Counted from the first letter of the stretch, positions 34,372-42,647 are shown. The stretch is 64,000 nt of DNA from Mycolicibacterium crocinum (GCF_022370635.2 NZ_CP092362.2:558001-622000), one strand, 5' to 3'. Program-made: numbers and translations. The notes: generated by a model from the sequence alone, not told the origin.

Positions 34372-36000
34372 ATGGCGGCGAGGCACCGTGGGACGGGCAG
34401 GCGTTCGGTCAGTGCGCGGCACCCCGCGGGCCGCCACCGCAGGCAGCGCGATCACGGCGATGCCTCGACTTTATTTGGCGCCGGTGTTTTGACCGTCGGC
34501 GTCTGCGCATTTCTGACCGTCGGCACCGGGATTGCCCGCGCCGAGCCTGCGAAAGGCGGTTCTGCCGCGTCGAGCCACAACACGAAGAGACCCAAGGTCG
34601 GCGCCACCGGTCGGTCCGTGACGCCGGGTCGCACCGGTGAGATCAACCCGTCGCGAGTGGCTGCCAACAACCGTTCCCCCAAATCCACCGTGGCATCCGC
34701 GACGGTGCGGCCGGCTGCCGATAGCACGGTCTCCCGCCTTGCAGTCGGGCACTTCGCGCCGCCTGCCTCGGCGAGCCGTCGCTCGACGGAATTGGCCACG
34801 GCTTCCGTGCCGCCGGCGGCCGTGTCCGCGGCCGCGAAAACACCCCTGGCCGCAGCCGGCACGGGCACATTCCCGACGGTCCAGCAGATACTGTGCAACC
34901 TCGCACAGGGGGTGATCGACAACACGGGCCCCACGCTGCTCAACATCTTGGGCCCCCGGCAACAGTTCAGCATCGAAGACGTCATCACCGCGATCGTCAC
35001 GAATGAATGGGACGGCCGCCAGATCTTCGGCAACGGCGCCGACGGGACCGCGGACAGTCCGGACGGCAAGGTCGGCGGCTGGTTGGTGGGCGACGGAGGT
35101 AACGGCTATTCGCCGCCTGCCGGATCCGGACTGGCCGGCGGAAACGGTGGTAACGGCGGGTTGATCGGCAACGGCGGCAGGGGCGGCGCCGGCGCAGACG
35201 GGTTGACTGGCGAGAACGGCCACGATGGCGGAACAGGCGGGGCCGCATTCTTGTTCGGCACCGGCGGCACCGGCGGGGCCGGTGGTGCCGGTGGCGCGGG
35301 CGCAGCGGGCGGTAACGGCGGCGCCGGCGGGACCGGCGGGTTGATCACCGGCAACGGCGGGACCGGTGGCGCCGGCGCCACGGGCGTCACCGGTGGTAAT
35401 GGTGGCGCCGGCGGAGCGGTGCTGAGCCTCGGTTTCGGATATTTCACCGGGACCGTGGGCCTGTTCGGCAGGGCCTACCAACCCGGAACGGTGATCGGCG
35501 GGACCGGTGGCGCGGGCGGCAGGGGCACAGCGGGCGCCGGCGGAAATGGTGGCGCGGGCGGTGCGGCCATGATCTGGGACTGGTCCTATACGAACTACCT
35601 GCTGGCGGTGGCCACGCAGTTCACCTCGTTTAGCACTGATCCGTTGGTCGCCATCGGTGGAACCGGAGGTGCCGGTGGCGACGGCACCGTGCTCGGCGGG
35701 CACGGCGGTGCGGGAGGCGACGCCTACGATTTCTTGGACAGCGAATCCCTCAGTTCGGGCGAGGCCGTCGGTGGAGCCGGTGGAGCCGGCGGTGGCGCGA
35801 CCGACCTGCTGGGGCTGGGCGGGGGCGGCGGCAACGGCGGCAACGGCTACGCCAACTTCCCGGATGCCGCGTCGGGCGGGGCCGGCGGAGCTGCTGGGAC
35901 CGGACTGGCCGGTCTCGGCCTGCCCGGGCTACCCGGCGTCGGCCTGTCGGTACCCGCTCTGTCGACCATTACGTGTCTGGTGAACCTCTGCCCCGCCTAG
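34372..36000 (+). CDS. PGRS-repeat protein without PE domain, exported
   Basis: A 542-residue protein. The N-terminus is Arg/His-rich, then a hydrophobic segment FGAGVLTVGVCAFLTVGTG and a signal-peptidase-like IARAEP, in place of the PE domain. Residues about 60-160 are Ser/Ala/Arg-rich; about 165-235 have a folded segment (VQQILCNLAQGVIDNTGPTL, then EDVITAIVTNEWDGRQIFG). From about 240 to 530 come GGxGGxGG repeats (GGNGG, GGAGG, GTGGAGGAGG) with hydrophobic interruptions, closing in two Cys (TCLVNLC). PGRS repeats bind calcium or surface ligands in PE_PGRS proteins; here the export route must be Sec-type instead of ESX-5 (inference). Confidence 0.75.
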   Translation: MAARHRGTGRRSVSARHPAGRHRRQRDHGDASTLFGAGVLTVGVCAFLTVGTGIARAEPAKGGSAASSHNTKRPKVGATGRSVTPGRTGEINPSRVAANNRSPKSTVASATVRPAADSTVSRLAVGHFAPPASASRRSTELATASVPPAAVSAAAKTPLAAAGTGTFPTVQQILCNLAQGVIDNTGPTLLNILGPRQQFSIEDVITAIVTNEWDGRQIFGNGADGTADSPDGKVGGWLVGDGGNGYSPPAGSGLAGGNGGNGGLIGNGGRGGAGADGLTGENGHDGGTGGAAFLFGTGGTGGAGGAGGAGAAGGNGGAGGTGGLITGNGGTGGAGATGVTGGNGGAGGAVLSLGFGYFTGTVGLFGRAYQPGTVIGGTGGAGGRGTAGAGGNGGAGGAAMIWDWSYTNYLLAVATQFTSFSTDPLVAIGGTGGAGGDGTVLGGHGGAGGDAYDFLDSESLSSGEAVGGAGGAGGGATDLLGLGGGGGNGGNGYANFPDAASGGAGGAAGTGLAGLGLPGLPGVGLSVPALSTITCLVNLCPA

Positions 36001-36022
36001 TTAGTGATTAAGCTCGCTGGCC

Positions 36023-36822
36023 ATGGGTGCGTTGGATGGTCGCGTCGCGTTCATCACCGGGGGAGCGCGCGGACAGGGGCGCGCGCATGTCTTGGCGTTG
36101 GCCGGTGAGGGGGCGACCATCGCGATCGCCGATGCGCCCGGACCGATGAACCTCAGTTATCCGCTGTCCACCGAGGACGATCTCCGTAGTACGACCAAGG
36201 ACGTCGAACAGCTTGGCGGCGTTTGCCTTCCGATCGTGATGGACGTCCGGGACGCGACGGCGGTGGCAGCAGCAATCGAGGAAACCGTCAGTACCTTGGG
36301 CGGTCTCGACATTCTGGTAGCCAACGCCGGCATCGTCAGCACCGGGCCGCTCGACGATGTGACCGACGAAGCGTGGAAGCAGCTGCTCGACACCAATCTG
36401 TCGGGCGTGTTCCACACTATGCGGGCGGCGATTCCGGTGATGCGCGGCAGCGTTTCGGTCGAATCGTCGTCACGTCGTCGATGGGCGGCCGGATGGGCAT
36501 TCCGGAGCTGGGCGCGTACAACGCCACCAAGTGGGGAGTGATCGGTTTGGCCAAGTCGGCGGCCCTGGAGGTGGCCAAAGATGGCATTACGGTCAACGTC
36601 ATCTGCCCGACCACGGTGCGCACGCCCATGGTGCAGCCAGTCGGCGACGACGGCGTACCGGACGAGTTGGTCCAACGGATGATGCGCGCCAACCCCATTC
36701 CTCGACCCTGGATCGAACCCGAAGAGGTCAGCCGGGCGCTGCTCTATCTGGTCACCGACCCGGGCATCGTCACCGGCAGCGTTCTGGAGATCGGCTTGGG
36801 CGGCAGCGCTCGACTTCACTGA
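36023..36822 (+). pseudogene. mycofactocin-type short-chain dehydrogenase, frameshifted
   Basis: A short-chain dehydrogenase split by one missing base. The first part (start MGALDGRVAFITGGARGQGR) has the NAD-binding TGGARGQG, the insert SYPLSTEDDLRSTT typical of mycofactocin-associated SDRs, and LVANAGI. At about 36445-36455 (GCGCGGCAGCG) the frame moves: the next frame continues RFGRIVVTSSMGGRMG, the catalytic YNATKWG, and PTTVRTPM to a natural C-terminus. Adding one base would give about 266 residues, the usual length. Either a decayed gene or an assembly error. It ends 28 bp before the convergent lipoprotein gene stop. Confidence 0.75.
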
Positions 36823-36849
36823 TGATCGTCGGGGGCGGTGCCGGAGTCG

Positions 36850-37716
36850 CTACTTCCAGTGATCCTCGAGCAGTGTCGACCAGGCGTGGCTGACCTGCTT
36901 CCATTCATCGGGGCAGCCTTGGGCACGTTCTTGGGGGAGTCCACCGTCGGTGATCATGTCGGCGTTGGCTTCGGGATTGGAGCCGTAGATCCAGCACTGC
37001 AGGTTGTAGACGCGCTGTTGGTCCAGGGAGTGGACATCGGCCATGTCGGCGGCGCCCAGTTCGGTGCGCGCCGAGGCGGAGGCTTGGAATGCCCGCGCAA
37101 AGTTAGTGATGGCTTTCAGCGACTCCGAATCGACCTTCCCGTTGTCACCAGGCGTCAGCAGGATGTAGGCCGCCAGCTGATCGGCGGCATCCTCTTCCTT
37201 GCCGGTGATCGGCAGGTTGTAGAGGTTGATGGTCATGTGGCCGGCCTCGTGATAGAACGTCGCGTCCTCAGAGCCGATGGCCGATGCGACCGGATCTTTG
37301 TCGCCGGCCTTGGTGAAGATCTTCTCGCCCAGGTCCGCGTCCTCGTAACAGATGGTGACGGTCTTCTTGTCGGGGCTCCAGAAGGCGTTCGCCTGATCGC
37401 ACTGCGAGCCGTGCAGCGGGACGTCGATGGTTAGTTTCAGCGATTGGTTGATGTCGTCGGCGAGGTCTTCGAGAACTTTGTTGTCCTGCAATAGCTTTTT
37501 CCCGTTCTGCGCCTCAGGAGTTGTCGCCTCGTCATAGGTGACGATCATCTTGCCGGCGCTGCCCTCTGGGTCGGGAGTATCTGTGGGCCCGTTGGCTTTT
37601 GGAGTCGCAGACGAAGCGGATCCGCCCGAAGAATCGGCCTTGTCCTCGCCGCCGCCACCGCCGCAGGCGGCCAGCAGCAATCCCACTGCCAACACCGGCA
37701 GAATGCGAGCGTCCAT
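36850..37716 (-). CDS. DUF4344-like putative metallopeptidase lipoprotein
   Basis: A 288-residue lipoprotein. The lipobox LLLAACGGGG follows a short basic start, so the Cys at about residue 18 is lipidated. After a Ser/Gly-rich linker comes a domain with YHEAGHMTINLYNLPITGKE, an HExxH-type zinc site with a downstream acid (EEDAADQLAAY), as in DUF4344 putative peptidases. Several Cys (SQCDQ, TICYED, LQCWIY, QGCPDE) could form disulphides. I prefer the ATG at 37716, which has GGAGGT upstream; the ATG at 37731 would add five residues. No function is proven for the family. Confidence 0.75.
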   Translation of the reverse strand: MDARILPVLAVGLLLAACGGGGGEDKADSSGGSASSATPKANGPTDTPDPEGSAGKMIVTYDEATTPEAQNGKKLLQDNKVLEDLADDINQSLKLTIDVPLHGSQCDQANAFWSPDKKTVTICYEDADLGEKIFTKAGDKDPVASAIGSEDATFYHEAGHMTINLYNLPITGKEEDAADQLAAYILLTPGDNGKVDSESLKAITNFARAFQASASARTELGAADMADVHSLDQQRVYNLQCWIYGSNPEANADMITDGGLPQERAQGCPDEWKQVSHAWSTLLEDHWK

Positions 37717-37817
37717 ATCTCCGACCTCCATTGACGCGACCCAGTAATTGACACGGTCGCAGATTCAGGGGCGGGACGTGGGTTGTTGGACCGATTCCCA
37801 GCAGCTCAGGCCCGCCG

Positions 37818-38189
37818 CTAGGGCTCCATACCCCCGCGCGCGGCCAGCTTGAGTTGCCTGGCGATCAAGAACAACGGGAACGAAACGCTGATGGCAATAA
37901 GGAAACCGGCCGCGACGTAGGCCCACACGTAGCGGACTCCCAGTCGACGGCCCTCGGCGATCATCAAGACAGTGGCCGCCAGCGCGACGATCAACAGATC
38001 GTTGGTCAGCGATGAGGTCGCGTAGTTGACGTACCCGGCCGCGAAGAAGCCGGTGATGCCGCCGTTGCCCTCGCTGAGCATGTAGGCAATCGTGTTGCCG
38101 AACGCGAATACCAGCGCGGCAATCGCGAGGATCGCGTAGATGCCGCAGAGCAGCTTGTCCGTTCTGGATAGGCGCGAGATCGTCGTCAT
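37818..38189 (-). CDS. small integral membrane protein (DUF2834-like)
   Basis: A 123-residue membrane protein with three or four hydrophobic segments (LLCGIYAILAIAALVFAFGN, GGITGFFAAGYVNYATSSL, DLLIVALAATVLMIA, YVAAGFLIAISVSFPLFLIA). It resembles the DUF2834 family of unknown function. It may be transcribed after the DUF1330 gene (111 bp apart). Clear coding signature and natural C-terminus; no active-site residues can be named. Confidence 0.65.
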   Translation of the reverse strand: MTTISRLSRTDKLLCGIYAILAIAALVFAFGNTIAYMLSEGNGGITGFFAAGYVNYATSSLTNDLLIVALAATVLMIAEGRRLGVRYVWAYVAAGFLIAISVSFPLFLIARQLKLAARGGMEP

Positions 38190-38300
38190 CGACGGATTAT
38201 GCGCTGCGGCCGGCGGAATGTGAACGGTCGCACCGGGATACCACCCGCACCGGGTCCGCCGCGCTGACGGCCCCGGCGCGATGAGGTGGACGGTCCCGGC

Positions 38301-38666
38301 CTAGAGGGCAGGAGTCGTCGGCTGCAGTACCGCAGTGGCAACAGCCTCCGCTCGCAGATGTTCGAAGGCCTGGTAGTCCGGGTCGTTGACCATGTCGACG
38401 AAGTGGCGTCGACTCGGGTAGCTGAACAACGCCACCAAGTCCCAGTCGCCACCTTCCGCGGCGACCAACGACGGATGCCCGGCACCGCCGTACACAACCG
38501 CCACCCCGTAACGCTCTTTGATGCCGGAGCTGCTGAACTGCTCGATGTACTGCATGTACTTGTCGGCACCGCCGGGTGCGAACCGCACGAGGTTGAGCAT
38601 CACCACCGGTGCGCTCGGATCGGCAGCAACGAAGTGATCGAGTGCGGCCGCGTCGAGAACAGACAT
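38301..38666 (-). CDS. DUF1330 family protein
   Basis: A 121-residue protein of the dimeric alpha/beta-barrel DUF1330 type: VVMLNLVRFAPGGADKYMQYI near the N-terminus, VVYGGAGHPSLVAAEGGDWD, and LVALFSYPSRRHFVDMVNDPDYQAFEHLR, which carries the family's end motif. Its role is unknown, but neighbours of this kind often act in degradation or detoxification. It is divergent from a TetR gene with an inverted repeat in the gap, so it is probably the TetR target. Confidence 0.8.
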   Translation of the reverse strand: MSVLDAAALDHFVAADPSAPVVMLNLVRFAPGGADKYMQYIEQFSSSGIKERYGVAVVYGGAGHPSLVAAEGGDWDLVALFSYPSRRHFVDMVNDPDYQAFEHLRAEAVATAVLQPTTPAL

Positions 38667-38683
38667 GTCGTCTCCTTTGGTAA

Positions 38684-38711
38684 GTTACTTGCTGAACAAC
38701 ACGCAAGTTAC
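38684..38711. promoter_or_regulatory. TetR operator-like inverted repeat
   Basis: GTTACTTGC (38684-38692) and GCAAGTTAC (38703-38711) are inverted copies with one mismatch and a 10-bp spacer, lying in the 86-bp gap between the DUF1330 gene and the divergent TetR gene. It is the natural candidate binding site for that regulator. Confidence 0.5.
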
Positions 38712-38752
38712 CTTGGGGCACTGACAAGTTCGCGGCAGGGAGATGACCAGGC

Positions 38753-39364
38753 ATGGAGCAGTCTCGAGCAGGTCGCCGCACGCAGGCCGAACGCCGTGGG
38801 GAGGCCCGCCAGCGGGTGCTGCAGGCGGCGGCGACGCTGGTTGCTGCCCACGGATCGCGGGCTGCGTCGCTGGCCGCCGTCGGCGCGGCCGCGGGCTACA
38901 GCCGCGGAATTGTCCACCATCATTTCGGCAGCAAGGCGCAACTGCTCGCGGAGCTCATCAAGTACACCCAGACCTTCGACGTCCCGGCTGACTCTGCGAC
39001 CGGCCTCAGCCGGCTGACTGATTTCGTCGCGGCGTATTTGGGCGGCATGCATGAGCGCTCGCCGCGCTCTGAGGCGTTCTTGAAACTGTGGACGGAGTCG
39101 GCCGGTGCCGAAGCGTCACTGGCCCAGCTCTTCGTTGAGCGGGACGCTCAGTTCCGAGAAGTGCTCGCGCAGAACATCATCGAGGGCGTTACTGATGGCT
39201 CTGTTCGCTCCGACGTCGACCCGCAGACTGCTGCGGTCGCGATCATCGGGCTGCTGCGCGGCACCGCGCTGATGGCATTTTCGACGGCGCGTGACATGCC
39301 GGCGGGGGACTTGGCCGCAATCGCGGCCCAGGGTGTCGAACGCAGCTTGGCGGCTGCCGGTTGA
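38753..39364 (+). CDS. TetR-family transcriptional regulator
   Basis: A 203-residue TetR regulator with the HTH region around residues 18-60 (RQRVLQAAATLVAAHGSRAA, SLAAVGAAAGYSRGIVHHHF, GSKAQLLAE) and a helical C-terminal domain. It is divergent from the DUF1330 gene with a shared inverted repeat. Its stop codon lies only 8 bp before the left end of the integrated element, so it is the last chromosomal gene on this side. Confidence 0.87.
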   Translation: MEQSRAGRRTQAERRGEARQRVLQAAATLVAAHGSRAASLAAVGAAAGYSRGIVHHHFGSKAQLLAELIKYTQTFDVPADSATGLSRLTDFVAAYLGGMHERSPRSEAFLKLWTESAGAEASLAQLFVERDAQFREVLAQNIIEGVTDGSVRSDVDPQTAAVAIIGLLRGTALMAFSTARDMPAGDLAAIAAQGVERSLAAAG

Positions 39365-39371
39365 GACTTGT

Positions 39372-39419
39372 CGTGGAGCCGATGACGGGAATCGAACCCG
39401 CGTATTCAGCTTGGGAAGC
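39372..39419 (-). repeat. attL core: tRNA-Gly 3' portion duplicate
   Basis: Exact 48-bp copy of 51619-51666, ending after TTGGGAAGC in the anticodon region. It contains the T-arm and acceptor 3' side plus CCA, but no 5' half, so this copy is not a functional tRNA. It begins 8 bp after the TetR stop codon. Confidence 0.92.
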
Positions 39420-39504
39420 CTTTTCTACGCCCGAACAGGTGAGCGATAATTGCTGGTCGGCGCGCTAGTGGTTCCGTGCGTTTGCACTGGTCAAGGGCAA
39501 TGGA

Positions 39505-39595
39505 GTACGGCTGCCAAACGCCAGCGGTTCGGACTCGGTACGGGCGCAGTACGGGCAAGGTCGGGGGTACGGACGGGGTACGGGGACACGTACCG
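39505..39595. repeat. GTACGG repeats near attL (candidate integrase arm sites)
   Basis: GTACGG occurs at 39505-39510, 39538-39543, 39549-39554, 39567-39572 and 39578-39583, with an inverted copy (GTACCG-containing CACGTACCG) at 39590-39595. Two pairs are spaced 11 bp apart. The same hexamer appears twice close to attR, so the sites probably bind the tyrosine integrase arm domain or an excisionase. The 39420-39638 gap contains no other gene. Confidence 0.55.
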
Positions 39596-39638
39596 TGACG
39601 AGGCGAGAGGTGTCGGTGCGGCCTGGGAGAATGCTGGT

Positions 39639-40559
39639 ATGAGTCCGTTGACGCCCGCTGACTACGACGCATCCGAGATCGTGTCGTTTGAGTGGGGCGA
39701 CATTCAGAAGCTCGCAAAGATCACCAAGAACGTCGTGAACCCTCTGACCGGCACGCGGACGCTCGACATGGTCCCGTATGAGAACTCGATCCAGCCGGTA
39801 GCTCTAAACTTTGAGCCGCCGCTAATTGAATGCGCGGTGGGCGACAGCCACGGCTTTCGGCACCACTGGGAGCTACTGACTTATGCGTTCAACCTACCGG
39901 ACCCAAATGGGTTCCCTGTTCTACCGGCGCTGACGGATGACGATAGGCGCGTCCTTAAGCGCTACATACGTGTGTGCCGCCAGCTTGCTGGATACTCCGC
40001 GCTGAACGACGAGAGCGGAATGTACTTCAGCCAGAAGCATGGCGGTGAGCCCGAAATCTCGTTGAAGTTCCCTACTCCTGAAGCCTTCGCCGGGACTTCG
40101 GTCGCTTTCCGCCAGCTGCACAGTAACCAGGACTCGGCGTCATTTGACCGCGTGAAGGGTCGACTGATGAAAGCCAGCAAGTCGTTGCCTGCCACCGAAC
40201 AGCAAGCGGCGAGAAAGGTTGTAGGGCAGTGGGCCAGGGCGCGAGGTGCGTTGATGAACCGGATGCTCCAGACGATCGTTTGTGAAATGGCGGCCCCGCC
40301 CGTCCCGCCGGAACGTAAGGACGACGTGCCGCCCTTCAGCTACGCGAACATCAACCCGCAGAAGCTGATCCTGACGTTTAACTACGGCGACACGATCCAC
40401 TTCTCGGAAGATGAAGAAGCGAACTTATCCACGCTGCTGGAAGCTGAACAGAACGCCTGCTACTACAAGCATTCGGTGCTGAGCGCCATAACGAATCTCA
40501 GCCATCTCTACTTCGGGTTTGCGGTGTTGGCAGAGGCAGCGACGGCAGACGCGAGTTAG
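39639..40559 (+). CDS. unknown protein at left end of element, 306 aa
   Basis: A 306-residue protein that I do not recognise. Its base composition is less GC-rich than its surroundings and its codon use differs, suggesting separate acquisition. Readable features: MSPLTPADYDASEIVSFEWG, SHGFRHHWELLTYAFNLPDP, a helical centre (DDDRRVLKRYIRVCRQLAGY, then EQQAARKVVGQWARARG), and a helical C-terminus (ACYYKHSVLSAITNLSHLYF). No signal peptide. The ATG at 39639 has GGGAGA about 11 bp upstream. It sits alone between attL and the convergent capsid operon, a place that often holds cargo in satellites. Confidence 0.65.
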   Translation: MSPLTPADYDASEIVSFEWGDIQKLAKITKNVVNPLTGTRTLDMVPYENSIQPVALNFEPPLIECAVGDSHGFRHHWELLTYAFNLPDPNGFPVLPALTDDDRRVLKRYIRVCRQLAGYSALNDESGMYFSQKHGGEPEISLKFPTPEAFAGTSVAFRQLHSNQDSASFDRVKGRLMKASKSLPATEQQAARKVVGQWARARGALMNRMLQTIVCEMAAPPVPPERKDDVPPFSYANINPQKLILTFNYGDTIHFSEDEEANLSTLLEAEQNACYYKHSVLSAITNLSHLYFGFAVLAEAATADAS

Positions 40560-40565
40560 CGTTTA

Positions 40566-40679
40566 CTAGCGGCGCTTGCCCTTCTTCGCGGCGGCGCGGC
40601 CCACCTTGGTGTTCTTGTTCTTGGTGCGGGCGTGGCGGGCGAACTTCGCGCGGGCTGCGGCTTGCTTCTTGGTGGCCAT
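40566..40679 (-). CDS. 37-aa very basic small protein
   Basis: A 37-residue protein, MATKKQAAARAKFARHAR then TKNKNTKVGRAAAKKGKRR, almost entirely Lys/Arg/Ala. A clear GAGAGG ribosome site precedes the ATG at 40679. It is the last gene of the reverse-strand operon after the capsid-like and Pro/Arg-rich genes. The charge suggests DNA or RNA binding, for example compaction of packaged DNA; this is inference. Convergent with the left-end gene (6-bp gap). Confidence 0.6.
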   Translation of the reverse strand: MATKKQAAARAKFARHARTKNKNTKVGRAAAKKGKRR

Positions 40680-40743
40680 GAGGGTCCTCTCGGTGTTGTT
40701 TTCGCGGCCTAGCGTCGCCGTAGGCGTGTGCGGACCGTGCCGG

Positions 40744-41052
40744 TCAGCGGGCGACCTGCTCGCCGGGATAGCCGCGTGCTTCGGACGCCGAACGACGATG
40801 CGGTCGGGGCCGACCGATCCCGCTGGCCGGCGGATCGACGCGCGGCGACCGGGGCATGTAAGCGCCGCCTTCGGACGGTGGACGGCCATTGAGGTGTGGT
40901 GCGACTGGCCCCGGCCCGTAGCTGAACTCGGTCGACTGGTCACCGGTGCGGTCGCGCGCCAACAACAGCGGGTCTTGCGGCCCCCGACGACGCGCGGGTC
41001 CTGACAGCGGGGGATCGCGGTACGGCTCGGGCGACCGAGTGTAGCGGTACAT
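40744..41052 (-). CDS. Pro/Arg-rich 102-aa protein after capsid-like gene
   Basis: A 102-residue hydrophilic protein starting MYRYTRSPEPYRDPPLSGP, rich in Pro, Arg, Gly and Ser, likely disordered. The ATG at 41052 comes two bases after the TAG of the capsid-like gene, which supports real coupled translation. The longer open frame running into the capsid gene is a shadow. Unknown function; small basic accessory head proteins or scaffold pieces are possible in this position. Confidence 0.45.
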   Translation of the reverse strand: MYRYTRSPEPYRDPPLSGPARRRGPQDPLLLARDRTGDQSTEFSYGPGPVAPHLNGRPPSEGGAYMPRSPRVDPPASGIGRPRPHRRSASEARGYPGEQVAR

Positions 41053-41054
41053 TG

Positions 41055-42164
41055 CTAGGTCTCGATCGTCGTCGGCGGAGTGTAGAGGGTGTTCGTGGTG
41101 ATCTGTGCGACGGCTGCCGCGCCGCGATGGCGCGTGCCGACGCCAAAACCCCTGACGTAGAACGAATCTTGGATTGGGTAAGGGCCGTTGCCCGGGATAT
41201 GGCGTAGCCCTTGGTAAGCCGGGTTGACGTGCTCGCGGAACCCGACTGGGTTGGCGTCGCTGTTCGGTCCGCCGGTCGCCACGACCGCGACGTAACCGCG
41301 CGGCACGTAGTTCGATTGGATGACGAGAGCCCCGGCGTACGAACCCCACACCTGGAGTCCGTTGTACTCGGAGTTGGGGACCGGGCCGTGGATCGTTTCG
41401 TCGCTGATCCATGCGGGCATAAGCGCGGAGGGGATGAAGTCCCACTTGGCCTTTACGTTGGTGCGGACTTCGACGCCTGCGCGCCACGACGACATGCCCG
41501 CCGCGTCGAAGTCGACCGGGTTGATGAGGATGACGATAGTCACGGCGGGGTGGAGCCCGTAGCCGTGCTCCTTAACGTGGTACAGCAGCCCTTCCACGTC
41601 GGGCGGATCTAGAACATCGTAACCCGTTGTGAGGTAGTGGGTATGGTCCCCGGCAAAGGTCTTGCCGAGGTAGGGCGGCGGGACCATGCCGTCACTGGCC
41701 CACAGCCCATAGCAAGTATGGCCCCACTCATTCAGCCGTGTTGCTGGGTCGAACAACCGATTCAGGACTGTTCCGGTCGTGAGCGTGTTGTCTGCTTCAA
41801 GCACGCGCGTTACGTGAGCGGTGACCTGCTCGGAAGTAGCTTCCCGCAGGAACTTCCACGTGAACGCCGTGCGCAGGTCCCAGTCCTTGAACGAATAGCC
41901 CAGCTTGAGGACATCGCTGGGTGGTCGAATTGCCTGCGGGATACCGAATTCAGTGGCTTCTTCGAAGCTGTCAGTCGTCACCGACTGAGCGATTGCGTCG
42001 GCCACATTCACGGTGCGGTAGCACAGGAGGTCCGTGACACTCTTGCGTTCCGTGTTCCAGAGTTCCAGAACGTCTTGCAGCTCGCCCCAGACCTCATTGA
42101 GGTCGACCCCGTCGGCCGTCATGTTGACGAGCACGTCGCCGCGAGTTGAGATGCCCTTAGCCAT
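41055..42164 (-). CDS. phage major capsid-like protein (tentative HK97 fold)
   Basis: A 369-residue protein starting MAKGISTRGDVLVNMTADG. It resembles actinobacterial phage head proteins that I remember: the N-terminal helix region (LNEVWGELQDVLELWNTER), AGDHTHYLTTGYDVLDPPDV, VTIVILINPVDFDAAGMSSW, and a C-terminal half with YNGLQVWGSYAGALVIQS, GPNSDANPVGFREH and DSFYVRGFGVGTRHRGAAAV. The length suits an HK97-type capsid without a long delta domain; no protease gene is next to it. I place the ATG at 42164; a GTG at 42176 is possible. First gene of a three-gene reverse operon. If not a capsid, it may be a related shell-forming protein. Confidence 0.6.
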   Translation of the reverse strand: MAKGISTRGDVLVNMTADGVDLNEVWGELQDVLELWNTERKSVTDLLCYRTVNVADAIAQSVTTDSFEEATEFGIPQAIRPPSDVLKLGYSFKDWDLRTAFTWKFLREATSEQVTAHVTRVLEADNTLTTGTVLNRLFDPATRLNEWGHTCYGLWASDGMVPPPYLGKTFAGDHTHYLTTGYDVLDPPDVEGLLYHVKEHGYGLHPAVTIVILINPVDFDAAGMSSWRAGVEVRTNVKAKWDFIPSALMPAWISDETIHGPVPNSEYNGLQVWGSYAGALVIQSNYVPRGYVAVVATGGPNSDANPVGFREHVNPAYQGLRHIPGNGPYPIQDSFYVRGFGVGTRHRGAAAVAQITTNTLYTPPTTIET

Positions 42165-42398
42165 AATTACTTTCACCGTCCAAGGTAGTTGTCGTTCGCG
42201 ACGACGCTACGCCTGAACGGCAGTGCGCCGCTGGCCCAAAGTTGCCGCTTGGCTGAGCGATGGCGGCCGGTGACCGAGCCGAGTCTAAAGGTCGGCGGAC
42301 AGGGGCGGGCGGCGACTAAACTAGGTTCCGAGACCGAATAACGCTCCGCGCGAATCGATTACGCAGAGCACCCGCTGAGCGTCTGCATTGGAGGAATA
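42165..42398. promoter_or_regulatory. divergent control region of the element
   Basis: The 234 bp between the capsid-like operon (minus) and the excisionase-like gene (plus). It contains GTCGTTCGCGACGAC, a small inverted repeat (about 42189-42203), an AT-rich GACTAAACTAGGTTCC (about 42315-42330) that could supply a -10, and GGAGGA at 42390-42395 as the ribosome site of the plus-strand gene. This is the natural place for a satellite master switch. Confidence 0.5.
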
Positions 42399-42647
42399 AT
42401 GGCAAGAACACCACTCACACATGAACCCCCGCCCGGAATCGTGTTGACGGACGTTCCCACGATTCGAGGCCGCGCGGGCGCGCACCGCTGGCTAAATGAT
42501 GTCCTCGGCGTACCACTGACGCTCAACTATGTTCGTGAAGCGGCGAACCGCCGCGAGATACCGTGCACGAAGATGTCTGGCGCGCTGTTCTTCTCATCGC
42601 GGGGACTGTTCGAGTGGATCATGACCAAGTCGGAGGCGGCGTCATGA
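42399..42647 (+). CDS. excisionase/AlpA-like HTH protein, 82 aa
   Basis: An 82-residue protein with a MerR/excisionase-type winged HTH: AHRWLNDVLGVPLTLNYVRE, AANRREIPCTKM, LFFSSRGLFEWIM, which match DNA-binding proteins of integrative elements. A strong GGAGGA site precedes the ATG. Its stop overlaps the next start (ATGA at 42644). Being divergent from the capsid operon, it could act as excisionase, as a switch for the two directions, or both. It has a paralogue at 43582 within this element. Confidence 0.7.
   Translation: MARTPLTHEPPPGIVLTDVPTIRGRAGAHRWLNDVLGVPLTLNYVREAANRREIPCTKMSGALFFSSRGLFEWIMTKSEAAS

Noticed and set aside
34452..35703. Minus-strand Ala/Thr/Gly-rich and Pro-rich frames opposite the PGRS gene
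   Set aside because: GC-rich repeats leave all frames open; the PGRS reading has a signal peptide, ribosome site and natural stop.
39372..39419. Second functional tRNA-Gly gene
   Set aside because: Only the 3' portion is present; the D-arm and 5' acceptor strand are missing, so it is an att duplicate.
40744..41487. 247-aa minus-strand protein
   Set aside because: Only the last 102 codons lie outside the capsid-like gene; the rest is a shadow of it.
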